64,000 nucleotides of DNA from CBDEGR01 sp965237895 (GTDB lineage Bacteria > Acidobacteriota > Terriglobia > UBA7540 > JAPUME01): positions 372,001-436,000 of the forward strand of contig CBDEGR010000001.1 of NCBI GenBank assembly GCA_965237895.1. Direction: 5' to 3'. A program made the position numbers and the translations under genes. Shown piece after piece: positions 1-7,190 of this stretch. The notes beneath the pieces were generated by a model. The model had not been told where the DNA came from, made no database searches, and saw only the letters and a list, made by a program, of their open reading frames with translations. Numbering within the stretch: the stretch's first letter is position 1; each line of letters begins with the position of its first letter.

Positions 1-2
1 AT

Positions 3-395
3 GTCGTGCAGCTACTGGCCGATCTGTTCGTTCTCCGAGGTCCGCCCGAGCACCTTCGCTCGGATAATGGCCCGGAGTTCTGCGCCCAAGCTCTACGAGA
101 GTGGCTGGGGCGAATCGGAGTGAAGACGCTCTACATCCAACCCGGGAGTCCCTGGGAGAACGGCTACAACGAGAGCTTTAATGGGAAGCTCCGAGACGAG
201 TTGCTCGACCGGGAGATCTTCTACACCTTGCAGGAAGCGAAGGTGTTAATCGAGCAGTGGAGGCGACACTACAACAGGGTTCGACCTCACAGTGCTCTTG
301 GTTATCGTCCACCGGCACCGGAGGCCATGGAAATCCCGCCGCTGCTCGGGAGGCAGCTGCCTCCCGACCTAGGGACAGAATTACCGCTGAACTAA
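3..395 (+). CDS. IS3-family transposase (OrfB), 5' part outside the window
   Basis: The frame is open at the left edge, so only the C-terminal ~130 residues of a DDE integrase-type transposase are present. The segment SDNGPEF carries the second catalytic Asp. The segment ENGYNESFNGKLRDELL carries the catalytic Glu and the usual IS3 C-terminal signature, followed by HYNRVRPHSALGY. This domain cuts and joins the element ends. A terminal inverted repeat lies just after the stop codon, so this is the right end of the insertion sequence. Whether the copy is active cannot be judged without the left end. Confidence 0.93.
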   Translation, partial: VVQLLADLFVLRGPPEHLRSDNGPEFCAQALREWLGRIGVKTLYIQPGSPWENGYNESFNGKLRDELLDREIFYTLQEAKVLIEQWRRHYNRVRPHSALGYRPPAPEAMEIPPLLGRQLPPDLGTELPLN

Positions 396-404
396 CATAC
401 GAGT

Positions 405-429
405 TGGTACAATCACTGGGGGCAGGTCA
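405..429 (+). repeat. Right terminal inverted repeat of the IS3 element
   Basis: Ten bases after the transposase stop, the sequence TGGTAC...GGGGGCAGGTCA ends in CA. Its complement begins TGACCTGCCCCC, the pattern usual for IS3-group ends. The left partner is outside the window, so the repeat is inferred from position and resemblance. Confidence 0.6.
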
Positions 430-658
430 TCCGATCCTTATAAATCTTTTCATCGATTCCACCCTCTTTAACCGGAATTTCCATTATGAGCTTCCCCTTC
501 ACCCGAAAACCTTGCCTCCTGCCCTGTCTTGTCAATCGCAAACAGCTCTGGCCTCTTTGGAAGAACAGCCCCACCCAGGGCAGCCCCGCGCGTCGGTGAG
601 GGTAGGGGGGTGGGGGTGTAGCACTTTTCCCCTTCGTATAGCCTACCCACCCATCGCG
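430..658. other. No gene recognised between IS end and kinase promoter
   Basis: Open frames here on both strands have no recognisable family and no ribosome binding site. A G-rich tract lies at about 600-617. Confidence 0.5.
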
Positions 659-687
659 TTGACTTACCTTCATGGGCAGCCTAACAT
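659..687 (+). promoter_or_regulatory. Sigma-70-type promoter of a dead kinase gene
   Basis: A -35 box TTGACT at 659-664, exactly 17 bp, then a -10 box TAACAT at 682-687. It ends 20 bp before the ATG of the kinase remnant at 708. The same module recurs in this region. Confidence 0.6.
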
Positions 688-707
688 AGCCCCACTCGGA
701 GCTTCTC

Positions 708-798
708 ATGATTGGCAAAAAGCTCAGTCCTACTGAATTGAGGCCAAGCTGGGTGCAGGCGGCATGGGAGAGGTTTATAGAGCGCACGATGAGAGCTA
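708..798 (+). pseudogene. Ser/Thr protein kinase, N-terminal remnant
   Basis: The ATG opens with MIGKKLS, the usual start of Acidobacteria-type Pkn kinases. After a frameshift within about 15 codons, another frame reads AKLGAGGMGEVYRAHDES, the glycine-rich ATP-binding loop, and then meets a stop. Nothing of the rest of the kinase is visible downstream. It retains a good promoter. I read it as the 5' stub of a deleted kinase gene, one of several related stubs nearby. Confidence 0.8.
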
Positions 799-932
799 GA
801 GTTCCCCCTACGGGAGTGTTCATAAAACCTTCGCAAATAATTGATCCACCCGCGTTGAAAGCACGTCACTTAGAATTCGCATCTGAGTGTTCACAAAACA
901 AGTGTTTTAGGGACAAGGGTGCACTGAGGGAA

Positions 933-1223
933 CTACCCTGGGAGCCGAGAGAGGCCCTTCGCGGCGGCAACCCTTTTCAGTTCGACGATGTGCAGGTCCA
1001 CCACCGCCTGGCAGCACTGGAAACTCAGGCGGAGCGGATCATTGGGCGGGTATAGGTCCTCTTGCCGGATAAGGTGTTCACGCCGGGCCTGTAGTTCTTG
1101 GAACTTGGCCCGGAGCTCCTTCCTACTAAGCCGCCGCCATCGTCCCCTCGCTTCTCGCAGCGCACCACCGAGGCCGTTCATGAGGGTTTCGTTTATCTGA
1201 GAGGGGTTAAGGCGGCATTTCAT
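933..1223 (-). CDS. Hypothetical protein, third gene of the thermonuclease operon
   Basis: A 96-residue, strongly charged protein rich in Arg, Glu and Gln, with a likely helical middle (residues about 30-55). It starts ATGA, overlapping the stop of the preceding small gene by 4 nt, which indicates translational coupling. No family is recognised and there is no signal peptide or membrane segment. Its placement behind a small acidic protein and a nuclease is the only context. Confidence 0.5.
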   Translation of the reverse strand: MKCRLNPSQINETLMNGLGGALREARGRWRRLSRKELRAKFQELQARREHLIRQEDLYPPNDPLRLSFQCCQAVVDLHIVELKRVAAAKGLSRLPG

Positions 1224-1399
1224 TGAGTCTTTCCTGGAGGCGTCCGTGTTTCCTCGCCGAGCTTCTTGATCCGGGCCAAGACCTCCGCTCTCGGTAAGAT
1301 GCCCTTCTCGTCCAACAATTCGACCAGGGCGTTGATCGAGAGCATGTTGCTGTAGGCGAGGTCCTCGACCCGGACGGTTGCCCTGTTATCTTCTGCCAT
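1220..1399 (-). CDS. Small hypothetical protein between nuclease and ORF933
   Basis: A 59-residue soluble protein beginning MAEDNRATVRVEDLAYS. The ATG at 1399 is chosen because GGAAGGAG lies about 6 nt upstream, inside the end of the nuclease gene. An in-frame ATG at 1417 would lie before that ribosome binding site. It starts 2 nt after the nuclease stop and overlaps the next gene by 4 nt. The LLDEKGILPRAEVLARI segment resembles short helix-turn proteins, but no function is claimed. Confidence 0.55.
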   Translation of the reverse strand: MAEDNRATVRVEDLAYSNMLSINALVELLDEKGILPRAEVLARIKKLGEETRTPPGKTQ

Positions 1400-1401
1400 T
1401 G

Positions 1402-1989
1402 CTATCGCTCCTTCCATAAACCTTTTCCTGCTTTTCTAGCCTCACTCTCATACCTTCTGAAGTCCTCAAGGTAGCGGAACGGAAACCGTGTGTAGGCGTG
1501 CCCGTATCCCTGCTTCACGATCTCCGCATTCAGAAAGGTTCCATCCTCCAGATAGATATAGGCCAGCGTCCGTCCGTAGCGGTCCTTTCTGGTTTGGTCG
1601 TATTCGAGCCTCACTTTCTTACCCTCGACCATGCGCTTTGTGAAAGCAGAGGCTTCCTTACCGAAATACTGTACGGGTCGGCGTGGATCGACCGTCTCCG
1701 GCGTATCGACCCCGATCAGCCGCACTCGCTCCCTGCCGTTCAGAATGATCGTGTCGCCGTCCACCACGCGGGTCACGGTGCGCCAAGGGCCTTTGAGTGC
1801 CTTGGACGGGTTCGGCTTGTGCTTCCGCAGAGCTTCCAGGGCTTCCGCCTTGGATGCGAAGGACTGGTCTGCGAGAGGACCTTGGTGACAGTGGTAGCCG
1901 CCCTGCTTGCGGTCGTGGTGACAGCCCAAGGAATCGAGGCCGCCTCCATGAGGGAGAAGCGCAACGGCGAGAATGAGAGCCTGGAGCAT
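1402..1989 (-). CDS. Exported thermonuclease (SNase-like) with YHCH-type N-terminal motif
   Basis: About 195 residues. A short hydrophobic N-terminus is followed by GLDSLGCHHDRKQGGYHCHQG, a His/Cys motif often fused to secreted nucleases and possibly metal binding. Then comes a Staphylococcal nuclease (OB-fold) domain at about residues 70-195. Family active-site features are visible: VDGDTI, RVRLIGVDTPE (Arg and Asp/Glu) and DRYGRTLAY (second Arg). It would hydrolyse DNA and RNA outside the cytoplasm with Ca2+. The ATG at 1989 is used; a TTG one codon upstream is possible. First gene of a tight three-gene operon. Confidence 0.88.
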   Translation of the reverse strand: MLQALILAVALLPHGGGLDSLGCHHDRKQGGYHCHQGPLADQSFASKAEALEALRKHKPNPSKALKGPWRTVTRVVDGDTIILNGRERVRLIGVDTPETVDPRRPVQYFGKEASAFTKRMVEGKKVRLEYDQTRKDRYGRTLAYIYLEDGTFLNAEIVKQGYGHAYTRFPFRYLEDFRRYESEARKAGKGLWKER

Positions 1990-2057
1990 CAACGATTATA
2001 TTCCTTTGGGGATGAGGGGAGTCCACCAGATTCGCTAGGCCACGGCTCGGAATACGC

Positions 2058-2160
2058 CTATTTCTTGCGACCCCAATCCCCCGACTTCCGGGCGTGAAGG
2101 TTCCGAAGGTTACGGCGAGTCTGGTGCGGGAAGTTCATGCGGCGGAGGAGGTCCTGGGAA
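2058..2160 (-). pseudogene. Orphan C-terminal tail of a kinase/TPR-family protein
   Basis: On the minus strand a frame reads SQDLLRRMNFP, the characteristic last residues of Acidobacteria kinase-TPR proteins, then runs on with HQTRRNLRNLHARK to a stop at 2058-2060. It lies directly behind the stop of the TPR gene at 2164. No start codon or body is attached. Confidence 0.6.
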
Positions 2161-2163
2161 CTG

Positions 2164-3174
2164 CTAATTAGGGGGGTTCTCCTGAGCGTGCTTGGCGCGG
2201 ATGGCCTGGGCGCGGGCTTCCATCTTTTCCGCCTCGGCGTCCCGGTTCATCTTCCGCAGCAAAACGCCGTAGTTCTCTAGCGTCGTGGCCACGTTAGGAT
2301 GCTCCGGCCCCAGGGCCTTTTCCCAGATTGCCAGCGAGCGCTTGTAGAGCGGCTCGGCCTGGGCGTATTCGCCCTGGGCGTAGAAGAGCGCCGCCAGGTT
2401 GTTGAGGGTTCCGGCTACGTTGGGATGCTCCGGTCCGAGAACCTTCTCCTTGATTGCCAGCGAGCGCTTGTAGAGCGGCTCGGCCTGGGCGTAGTTGCCC
2501 TGGGTCTTGTAGAGTAATGCCAAGTTGTTGAGGCTCATGGCCAGGCTGGGATGCCCCAGTCCGAGAACCTTCTCCTTGATTGCCAGCGAGCGCTTGTAGA
2601 GCGGCTCGGCCTGGGCGTATTTACTCTGGGTGTCGTAAAGCCACGCCAGGCTGTTGAGGCTCTGACCAACGTCAGGGTGCTCTGATCCCAGAGCCTTCTC
2701 CCGAATCGCCAGCGAGCGCTTGTAGAGCGGCTCGGCCTGGGCGTAGTTGCCCTGGGTCTTGTAGAGTAATGCCAGGTTGTTGAGGCTCATGGCCACGTCG
2801 GTGTGCTCCGGTCCCACGGTCTTCTCATAAATCGCCAGCGAGCGCTTGTAGAGCGGCTCGGCCTCGGAGTATTTGCCCTGGGCTTGGTAAAGCCCCGCCA
2901 GGTTGTTGAGGCTGGTGGCAAAGCGACGGTCTTGTTCTCCAAACTTCTCCGCCTCGCTAAGGGCAGCCTTGAAATGCCTCTCGGCCTCGGCGTAGTCCGC
3001 CTTCTGGTGCGCCTTTGTGGCGGCTGCCATGTACTTCTTGTACTTCTTCCACTTGCCGGTACTAGGAATCTGTTTTTTCAATACCCGGAACCGCGACTGG
3101 GCGGCGGGGGACGCGGGCAAAAACAGCAAGGACAGCACTCCCGCCAGCAACAAGCCTGTTATGGTTCGTTTCAT
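2164..3174 (-). CDS. Exported TPR protein of the kinesin-light-chain/NPHP3 repeat type
   Basis: 336 residues with a signal peptide (MKRTITGLLLAGVLSLLFLP...PAAQS). A short linker is followed by five to six 42-residue TPR units of the form LYxxQGxYAQAEPLYKRSLAIxEKxLGPEHPxVAxSLNNLA. Such arrays bind peptides or partner proteins; no catalytic domain is present. The repeats are nearly identical in DNA, so repeat number is probably variable. A good promoter lies at 3204-3232. The C-terminal EAEKMEARAQAIRAKHAQ is a helical cap. Intact, unlike many of its neighbours. Confidence 0.9.
   Translation of the reverse strand: MKRTITGLLLAGVLSLLFLPASPAAQSRFRVLKKQIPSTGKWKKYKKYMAAATKAHQKADYAEAERHFKAALSEAEKFGEQDRRFATSLNNLAGLYQAQGKYSEAEPLYKRSLAIYEKTVGPEHTDVAMSLNNLALLYKTQGNYAQAEPLYKRSLAIREKALGSEHPDVGQSLNSLAWLYDTQSKYAQAEPLYKRSLAIKEKVLGLGHPSLAMSLNNLALLYKTQGNYAQAEPLYKRSLAIKEKVLGPEHPNVAGTLNNLAALFYAQGEYAQAEPLYKRSLAIWEKALGPEHPNVATTLENYGVLLRKMNRDAEAEKMEARAQAIRAKHAQENPPN
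2310..2930 (-). repeat. 126-bp tandem repeats inside the TPR gene
   Basis: The block containing AGCGAGCGCTTGTAGAGCGG returns about every 126 bp (near 2334, 2460, 2586, 2712, 2838), each copy encoding one 42-residue TPR. High DNA identity between units points to recent duplication or gene conversion. Confidence 0.85.
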
Positions 3175-3203
3175 TTCAGCCTCAGCGATGCGATATTCCT
3201 GCC

Positions 3204-3232
3204 ATCTTAGGCCGTTCGCCGTGCCAAGTCAA
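3204..3232 (-). promoter_or_regulatory. Promoter of the TPR gene
   Basis: On the minus strand: -35 TTGACT (3227-3232), 17-bp spacer, -10 TAAGAT (3204-3209), ending 30 bp before the ATG at 3174. The -35 sits in CGCGTTGACTTGG, shared with other promoters nearby. Confidence 0.65.
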
Positions 3233-3242
3233 CGCGGAGGTC

Positions 3243-3285
3243 CTACTCCGGGGAGTTCATGCGGTGGAGTAGCCCCAGGATAAGG
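3243..3285 (-). pseudogene. Degenerate kinase/TPR C-terminal tail
   Basis: A minus-strand frame reads ALILGLLHRMNSPE and stops at 3243-3245, a worn copy of the DLLRRMNFPE ending seen at 3983 and elsewhere. It lies immediately upstream of the TPR promoter. Confidence 0.4.
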
Positions 3286-3334
3286 GCGCACTCCGAGAAT
3301 TGAGTGTCAACAGTAAAACTTACCTTATCGCCTC

Positions 3335-3553
3335 CTAGTTCACCGTCAATGTCAGCCCGATGGTGTGGCTCAGTTCGCCAGAGGTCGCGGTCACCGTCAG
3401 CGTGAAAATGCCCGCCGGTGTTCCGGGAGTGCCGCCGCAGGAGGACCAGAGCCTGGCGAACAGCACCACCGTCGCCAATCCCGTTGTGGCCATCCGCATG
3501 ACTGACGCTGCGGGACGGGAAACCGGCTCAATCCCTTTCGGTGGAGGGAGCAA
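3335..3553 (-). pseudogene. C-terminal fragment of a large exported Ig-like protein
   Basis: The readable end is GTPAGIFTLTVTATSG...LSHTIGLTLTVN, the typical last Ig-like strand pair of large secreted Acidobacteria proteins. A hydrophobic, Cys/Gly-containing stretch (ATTGLATVVLFARLWSSCGG) precedes it, as in those proteins. There is no ribosome binding site or N-terminal body, so it is a 5'-deleted remnant. Confidence 0.6.
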
Positions 3554-3560
3554 GGCGAGT

Positions 3561-3626
3561 CTAGGGCGGGAAGTTCATCCGCCGCAGGAGGTCCTGGAGA
3601 ACGGGGCACTTGCGGATGTGCTTGGC
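3561..3626 (-). pseudogene. Orphan kinase/TPR C-terminal tail
   Basis: A minus-strand frame reads KHIRKCPVLQDLLRRMNFPP and stops at 3561-3563. It is the same tail as at 2058 and 3983 but attached to different upstream sequence, so these are separate remnants rather than one repeated block. Confidence 0.6.
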
Positions 3627-3679
3627 TAACTGTCCCATTTCCGCTGAACCGGGACAGGCGGCAAAGTTTAGGGAAATCA

Positions 3680-3960
3680 TTACGACTCTACGCTTAACCC
3701 CATCAGAAGCTCATCGATCTGCCTCTGAGCCTCCTCCTGCCGCTGCTTGGTCTGCGCAATGTCTTCTCGCAGCGCTTCCAGTTGGCCCTCCTGGGCATTC
3801 AGTTTGTTCAGCCACCTCTGGAGCTGTGCGGCCTGGCCCGGAATTCCCCGCACCGTCTGGAGAGAGCGCCGGATTCGTTCCTGGTCGCGGAAGATCTCGT
3901 TGACCTTGACCTGACCGAGATTTTGTACCAGTCCAATGAGGGAGTCTACAGCACAGCCCT
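3680..3960 (-). pseudogene. C-terminal coiled-coil remnant resembling DUF4139 proteins
   Basis: An open minus-strand frame without a start codon reads AVDSLIGLVQNLGQVKVNEI, then FRDQERIRRSLQTVRG and QLQRWLNKLNAQEGQLEALR, and ends IDELLMGLSVES at the stop 3680-3682. The DQERIR...LxxQExQLExLR pattern matches the C-terminal coiled coil of DUF4139-type proteins. The N-terminal domain is absent. It follows the kinase tail at 3983 directly, so two unrelated gene ends are joined. Confidence 0.5.
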
Positions 3961-3982
3961 GGGCTGGGAATCTCTGAGTGGT

Positions 3983-4051
3983 TTACTCCGGGAAGTTCAT
4001 CCGGCGCAGGAGGTCTTGGAAGTGTGGGTCGGCAGGCAGTTGTCTCCAGAT
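3983..4051 (-). pseudogene. Orphan kinase/TPR C-terminal tail
   Basis: A minus-strand frame reads YIWRQLPADPHFQDLLRRMN followed by FPE and a stop at 3983-3985. This is the best-preserved tail in the window and matches the canonical DPxFQDLLRRMNFP ending. Upstream sequence is AT-rich and does not continue the family. Confidence 0.7.
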
Positions 4052-4154
4052 GTAAGGTGGAAATTATTTTTTGGAATTTTTGAAACCCCCATCCCCGAGC
4101 CTTGTCCTCACCCTAGTTCGCGTTGACTTGAGTGGGGATAGGACCTTAGTGTGC

Positions 4155-4448
4155 TTATCCTTCCATTCGGTGAATTGCTGTCTCAATCGTCTTCCTAAGC
4201 CATGCGCCGCCATATGCGCCGAGACAGGCCGAGCCCAAGGCCCCCAAGGCCATGGCTAGGAACGCAACAACCACAATAAAAAGCCTTGGGTTAGCCAGCA
4301 TCTGTACCAGGTACAGAACCTGGGTAACAATGAGCAAACATACAACTGGGCTGCTAAGCCAAATTCCCCATTTCCATGATCTGCGGGGCGCGGCAAACCC
4401 GAATACTACTCCTAAGGGCGCATATGCTATGTACCATCTTCCTTGCAC
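4155..4448 (-). CDS. Small membrane protein, possibly 5'-truncated
   Basis: 97 residues with three hydrophobic segments (about residues 8-20, 30-50 and 56-80; for example VVCLLIVTQVLYLVQMLA and LFIVVVAFLAMALGALGSAC). The only start is a GTG immediately after an in-frame TAG, with a weak GGTTGG upstream. Sequence just before it belongs to a BNR-repeat remnant in another frame. This suggests that the original 5' end was lost, or that the protein is a short real product. No family recognised. Confidence 0.45.
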   Translation of the reverse strand: MQGRWYIAYAPLGVVFGFAAPRRSWKWGIWLSSPVVCLLIVTQVLYLVQMLANPRLFIVVVAFLAMALGALGSACLGAYGGAWLRKTIETAIHRMEG

Positions 4449-4452
4449 CTAC

Positions 4453-4546
4453 CAACCCTGTGAGGCTGACGTTTACCTGTTGCCATGTTTCGGCTCCGTC
4501 AGTGGACTTGTACAATTTAGTTGAACTTGTGCTGACGTAAAGAGGG
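4453..4546 (-). pseudogene. BNR/sortilin-type repeat remnant
   Basis: A minus-strand frame reads IPLYVSTSSTKLYKSTDGAE then TWQQVNVSLTGL, one BNR blade (S-T-D-G-x-x-T-W) of a secreted propeller. It overlaps the last codons of the glycosidase-like gene in another frame and stops resembling anything after 4453. A single repeat out of a normally large protein. Confidence 0.55.
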
Positions 4547-5506
4547 ATCGCCGGGGAAGAAGCCGTACAAAAAACTGGCCAAGCTACCTTCATAGACAGC
4601 TTCTGCGAGGTGCTCGATTCCCTTTTGGTTTCCCCAGGAGTAGTAAATAACGGTCTTACCTTTGAATTCGCAGAGGTCCAGGTCGGAATTGTTAAGGTTC
4701 AGGGCTTTTGCAATGCGTTCTCTTTGTTCGGGGGTAAGCTTTGGGTTGGCGATGAGCTTGTCTTCGGCAGAATGCCGCAAGACCGGGTTGAAGGGGCTGC
4801 ACTCCCAATGGATCAGGTCCCTGGAGCGAACGATAAGAGTCTCATAGGTGGGCCCAGGTCTGGCCTCTAGGTAGATCATGTAATACCGGCCATCGAGGAA
4901 GCGCAGGGCCGGACAGGCGGTGTACTTCTCCCGGGAATAGACGCATTCGGAAGGGGTGAGCTTCCAGTTACGCAAGTCCTTCGAGACGGCGAAACGGATC
5001 GTGAAGCCTGCACCCGTTTCCTCGGGCGGCTCGCTGATCTCGACGGCCATGACATACCTCTCGGGGTCCTTGCACACCGAGGTGTTGTAAATTCTCCAAC
5101 CCGGCAGGGTGATGGCCGTTTGAGATTTCCAAGTTTTTAAATCTTTTGACCAGAAGACTTGGACTTTGGATTCTCCCCAGTCGCTGACACCATAGACGTA
5201 AACGGTGTCATTGTCCACGAAGGCGCTGCCCAGGTGATAACCGGCAGCAAAGGGGGGCGAGGGCTTACCAGAATCGACGTCGATGAAGCGGAAGTAAGAC
5301 GCTCCGGTCTTGTTGGGCTGGTAGTTTTTGCGCACATACTCAAAGCGGTAGAGCTTACTTTTAAAGACAATAGGAGTGGTTTCCACATTATCGAAATCAA
5401 TGGTGCCGATCTTCTTAATCAGTGGCTTGCCGTTGCGTAGCCCTCCCGGGACAGCCTGCGCCAGGAGTAACAAGATCAGTCCCGGTGCCATCAGCTTTAC
5501 ACTCAT
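4517..5506 (-). CDS. Exported five-bladed beta-propeller, glycoside hydrolase-like (GH43/GH32 superfamily)
   Basis: 329 residues. A signal peptide (MSVKLMAPGLILLLLAQAVPGG) is followed by repeated blade motifs WSKDLKTWK, VSKDLRNWKL and RSRDLIHWEC, with the aromatic/Asp pattern of family 43/32/68/117-type sugar-binding propellers. It probably binds or cleaves a carbohydrate in the periplasm; catalytic acids cannot be assigned by eye. AGGAG lies 6 nt before the ATG at 5506. The last few residues (RQHKFN) overlap a BNR remnant in another frame, so the natural C-terminus may have been replaced by fusion. Confidence 0.7.
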   Translation of the reverse strand: MSVKLMAPGLILLLLAQAVPGGLRNGKPLIKKIGTIDFDNVETTPIVFKSKLYRFEYVRKNYQPNKTGASYFRFIDVDSGKPSPPFAAGYHLGSAFVDNDTVYVYGVSDWGESKVQVFWSKDLKTWKSQTAITLPGWRIYNTSVCKDPERYVMAVEISEPPEETGAGFTIRFAVSKDLRNWKLTPSECVYSREKYTACPALRFLDGRYYMIYLEARPGPTYETLIVRSRDLIHWECSPFNPVLRHSAEDKLIANPKLTPEQRERIAKALNLNNSDLDLCEFKGKTVIYYSWGNQKGIEHLAEAVYEGSLASFLYGFFPGDPSLRQHKFN

Positions 5507-5767
5507 CGGTAACTCCTCTTACCCGGAATTAATTTTTTGGCCCTCCGGCACTCGTGGGCATATACGCATTGGCCTCCAACTGAGCCCTTCCAGCAAAGTC
5601 TTTCTCTTTGGGAGCTCGGAGCGGTCTTCTCCGGGTCCTGAAAATCCGTCGCGTCGGCTTCCAGAACCAGATTTTTCAGACACCTCCCCATTCCTGGGAG
5701 ATATCAGAATCATTTTCTTGGGTGCTGCCACAGCCTGAGCTATCCCGACGGAAGCGGCAGCCCATCC

Positions 5768-5830
5768 GCCCATGCCGCCGCTACCCAGCTTCGCTTCAAT
5801 ACGGAAGTGGCCGAGCTTCTTACCAATCAT
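5768..5830 (-). pseudogene. Ser/Thr kinase N-terminal stub
   Basis: Starting at ATG 5830 the frame reads MIGKKLGHFRIEAKLGSGGM, the kinase N-terminus up to the glycine loop. It then abruptly becomes GWAAASVGIAQAV, which is not kinase. The promoter at 5858-5886 is still good. The break falls inside the Gly-rich loop. Confidence 0.8.
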
Positions 5831-5857
5831 GGGGAGCAATCCTGAATAGATAGGAGT

Positions 5858-5886
5858 ATCCTATGCTGCGCTGGAGGCCAAGTCAA
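5858..5886 (-). promoter_or_regulatory. Promoter of the kinase stub
   Basis: Minus strand: TTGACT (5881-5886), 17 bp, TAGGAT (5858-5863). The spacer begins TGGCCTCC, as at the 10155 kinase promoter. Confidence 0.6.
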
Positions 5887-5958
5887 CTTACCGTATCGAA
5901 AAACATATGTTTTTCGATGCCTCCCGTTGACTGGCCTGTGCCCGCCGACATCTCTAAG

Positions 5959-6093
5959 GGTGTTGCCGGGCTGGGCCACGCTTATGCGGTCTCGGGGAGA
6001 AGAGGGGCGGCACTGAAGATACTGGACGAATTGACGAACTTGTCCAAGCAAAGTTATTTCTCGCCCTACACTGCCTTTGTAAATCTCGTGTGA
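5959..6093 (+). pseudogene. TPR segment of a Ser/Thr kinase, remnant
   Basis: The plus-strand frame reads GVAGLGHAYAVSGRRGAALK then ILDELTNLSKQSYFSPY. This is the conserved TPR that precedes the C-terminus of Acidobacteria kinase-TPR proteins (GYAYAVSGRRDEALKILDEL...SPY). It ends TAFVNLV and stop. The missing C-terminal tail of such a gene reappears in the same orientation at 6975-7050, beyond the Sel1 gene. Confidence 0.75.
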
Positions 6094-6267
6094 TATTATC
6101 TACATATGATTAAGAGGTTTATTTTGAACATCCCACCTTCGTTCAATTTTGAAACACCCTCACCAAATCTCACGGAAATCTTCTTGACTTCTCTGTGTGG
6201 AAAATCTGACAGGAGATTAGTGAGTTACAGACTCCCAAGTTCGTCGGTTGTCTGCCATCATTTCCGT

Positions 6268-6864
6268 ATGAAACGACTGCTGCCTATTCTGCTGACCCTT
6301 GTCGCCCTTCTGTTCAATCCAACAGAAGGATGGAGTGCTGACTTTCGGAAGGGATTGGATGCTGCGCAAAGAGGTGACTACGCAACTGCTCTGCGTGAGT
6401 GGAAACCTCTTGCCGAGCAGGGGAATGCCAAGGCACAGTTCAATCTCGGTGCGACGTACTACGACGGGGAAGGTGTCCCCAAGGACGATAAGGAAGCCGT
6501 GAAGTGGTACAGACTTGCTGCTGAGCAGGGGAATGCCGAGGCACAGTTCAATCTCGGTGTGATGTACGACAACGGAAGAGGCGTCCCCAAGGACGATAAG
6601 GAAGCCGTGAAGTGGTACAGACTTGCTGCCGAGCAGGGGAATGCCAATGCGATGGGAAACCTTGGTGTAATGTATTCCCTTGGTATGGGGGTCCCGAAGG
6701 ATTATGTGGAAGCATACAAATGGGGAAATCTTGCTGCTGCGAACGGAAATGAGAAAGGTGCAAAGTTGAGGGATATGCTTGAGAAGGAAATGACCCCCTC
6801 GCAGATTGAGAAGGCACAAGACCTTTCCAGAGAATGTGTTAGCAAGAAATACAAGGGGTGTTGA
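6268..6864 (+). CDS. Exported Sel1-repeat protein
   Basis: 198 residues from the ATG at 6268, chosen because it begins the signal peptide MKRLLPILLTLVALLFNPTEG. An in-frame ATG at 6106 would put 54 unrelated residues in front. The mature part is three to four 36-residue Sel1-like repeats (AEQGNAxAQFNLGxMYxxGxGVPKDxxEAVKWYRLA), alpha-solenoid units that scaffold protein contacts. The C-terminal KLRDMLEKEMTPSQIEKAQ is the usual cap. Base composition is lower in G+C than its neighbours and it lies inside a disrupted kinase gene, which suggests acquisition by transfer. Confidence 0.88.
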   Translation: MKRLLPILLTLVALLFNPTEGWSADFRKGLDAAQRGDYATALREWKPLAEQGNAKAQFNLGATYYDGEGVPKDDKEAVKWYRLAAEQGNAEAQFNLGVMYDNGRGVPKDDKEAVKWYRLAAEQGNANAMGNLGVMYSLGMGVPKDYVEAYKWGNLAAANGNEKGAKLRDMLEKEMTPSQIEKAQDLSRECVSKKYKGC

Positions 6865-6867
6865 GAA

Positions 6868-6890
6868 CCTCTCACTGCCTAACTGAGAGG
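6868..6890 (+). terminator. Hairpin just after the Sel1 gene
   Basis: CCTCTCA and TGAGAGG form a perfect 7-bp stem with a 9-nt loop, starting 4 nt after the stop codon. No T-tract follows, so it is a terminator-like or mRNA-stabilising hairpin rather than a classic intrinsic terminator. Confidence 0.5.
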
Positions 6891-6974
6891 AACCTCAAAG
6901 TCCCTTCCCATTTGGATATTTTGATTCTTCGGATTTTTTTATCTGCACATAATTCCATTTGAATAATCTTGCCT

Positions 6975-7050
6975 CTCGTGGCCCCCCGTTTCGACCCCCT
7001 CCGCTCTCCGCTTCCAAGACCTCTTGCGGCGGATGAACTTCCCACTGTGA
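6975..7050 (+). pseudogene. C-terminal tail of the kinase interrupted by the Sel1 segment
   Basis: The frame reads LVAPRFDPLRSP, then after a small indel FQDLLRRMNFPL and stop at 7048-7050. The canonical family ending is DPRFDPLRSDPRFQDLLRRM, so a few codons have been lost. Orientation and order match the TPR remnant at 5959-6093. Confidence 0.65.
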
Positions 7051-7190
7051 GAATCTGAAGAGCGTGACGCCAAGAACGCAACACTATACCCGTTCTGTTG
7101 CATTCCTGCTTCCCGATTTCGGAGGACGAGCACCACACGAAACCGGACGATGGCTTGCTTTTCCCTGGTCGCCGCCCGATAATCGAGACG

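Larger units (their letters stand above)
6084..6980 (+). mobile_element. Possible inserted cassette carrying the Sel1 gene, bounded by 7-bp direct repeats
   Basis: TCTCGTG occurs at 6084-6090 and 6974-6980. Joining the two copies keeps the kinase remnant reading frame: ...FVNLV continues APRFDPLRS...FQDLLRRMNFPL. The interior is visibly richer in A+T than its surroundings and carries one complete gene. No transposase and only weak similarity between the ends are seen, so the mechanism is unknown. Confidence 0.4.

Noticed and set aside
468..650. Small minus-strand frame TPTPLPSPTRGA
   Set aside because: Low-complexity sequence often seen as a spurious frame; no ribosome binding site.
2310..2930. 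CRISPR array
   Set aside because: The regular 126-bp repeats are TPR codons inside one gene, without spacers.
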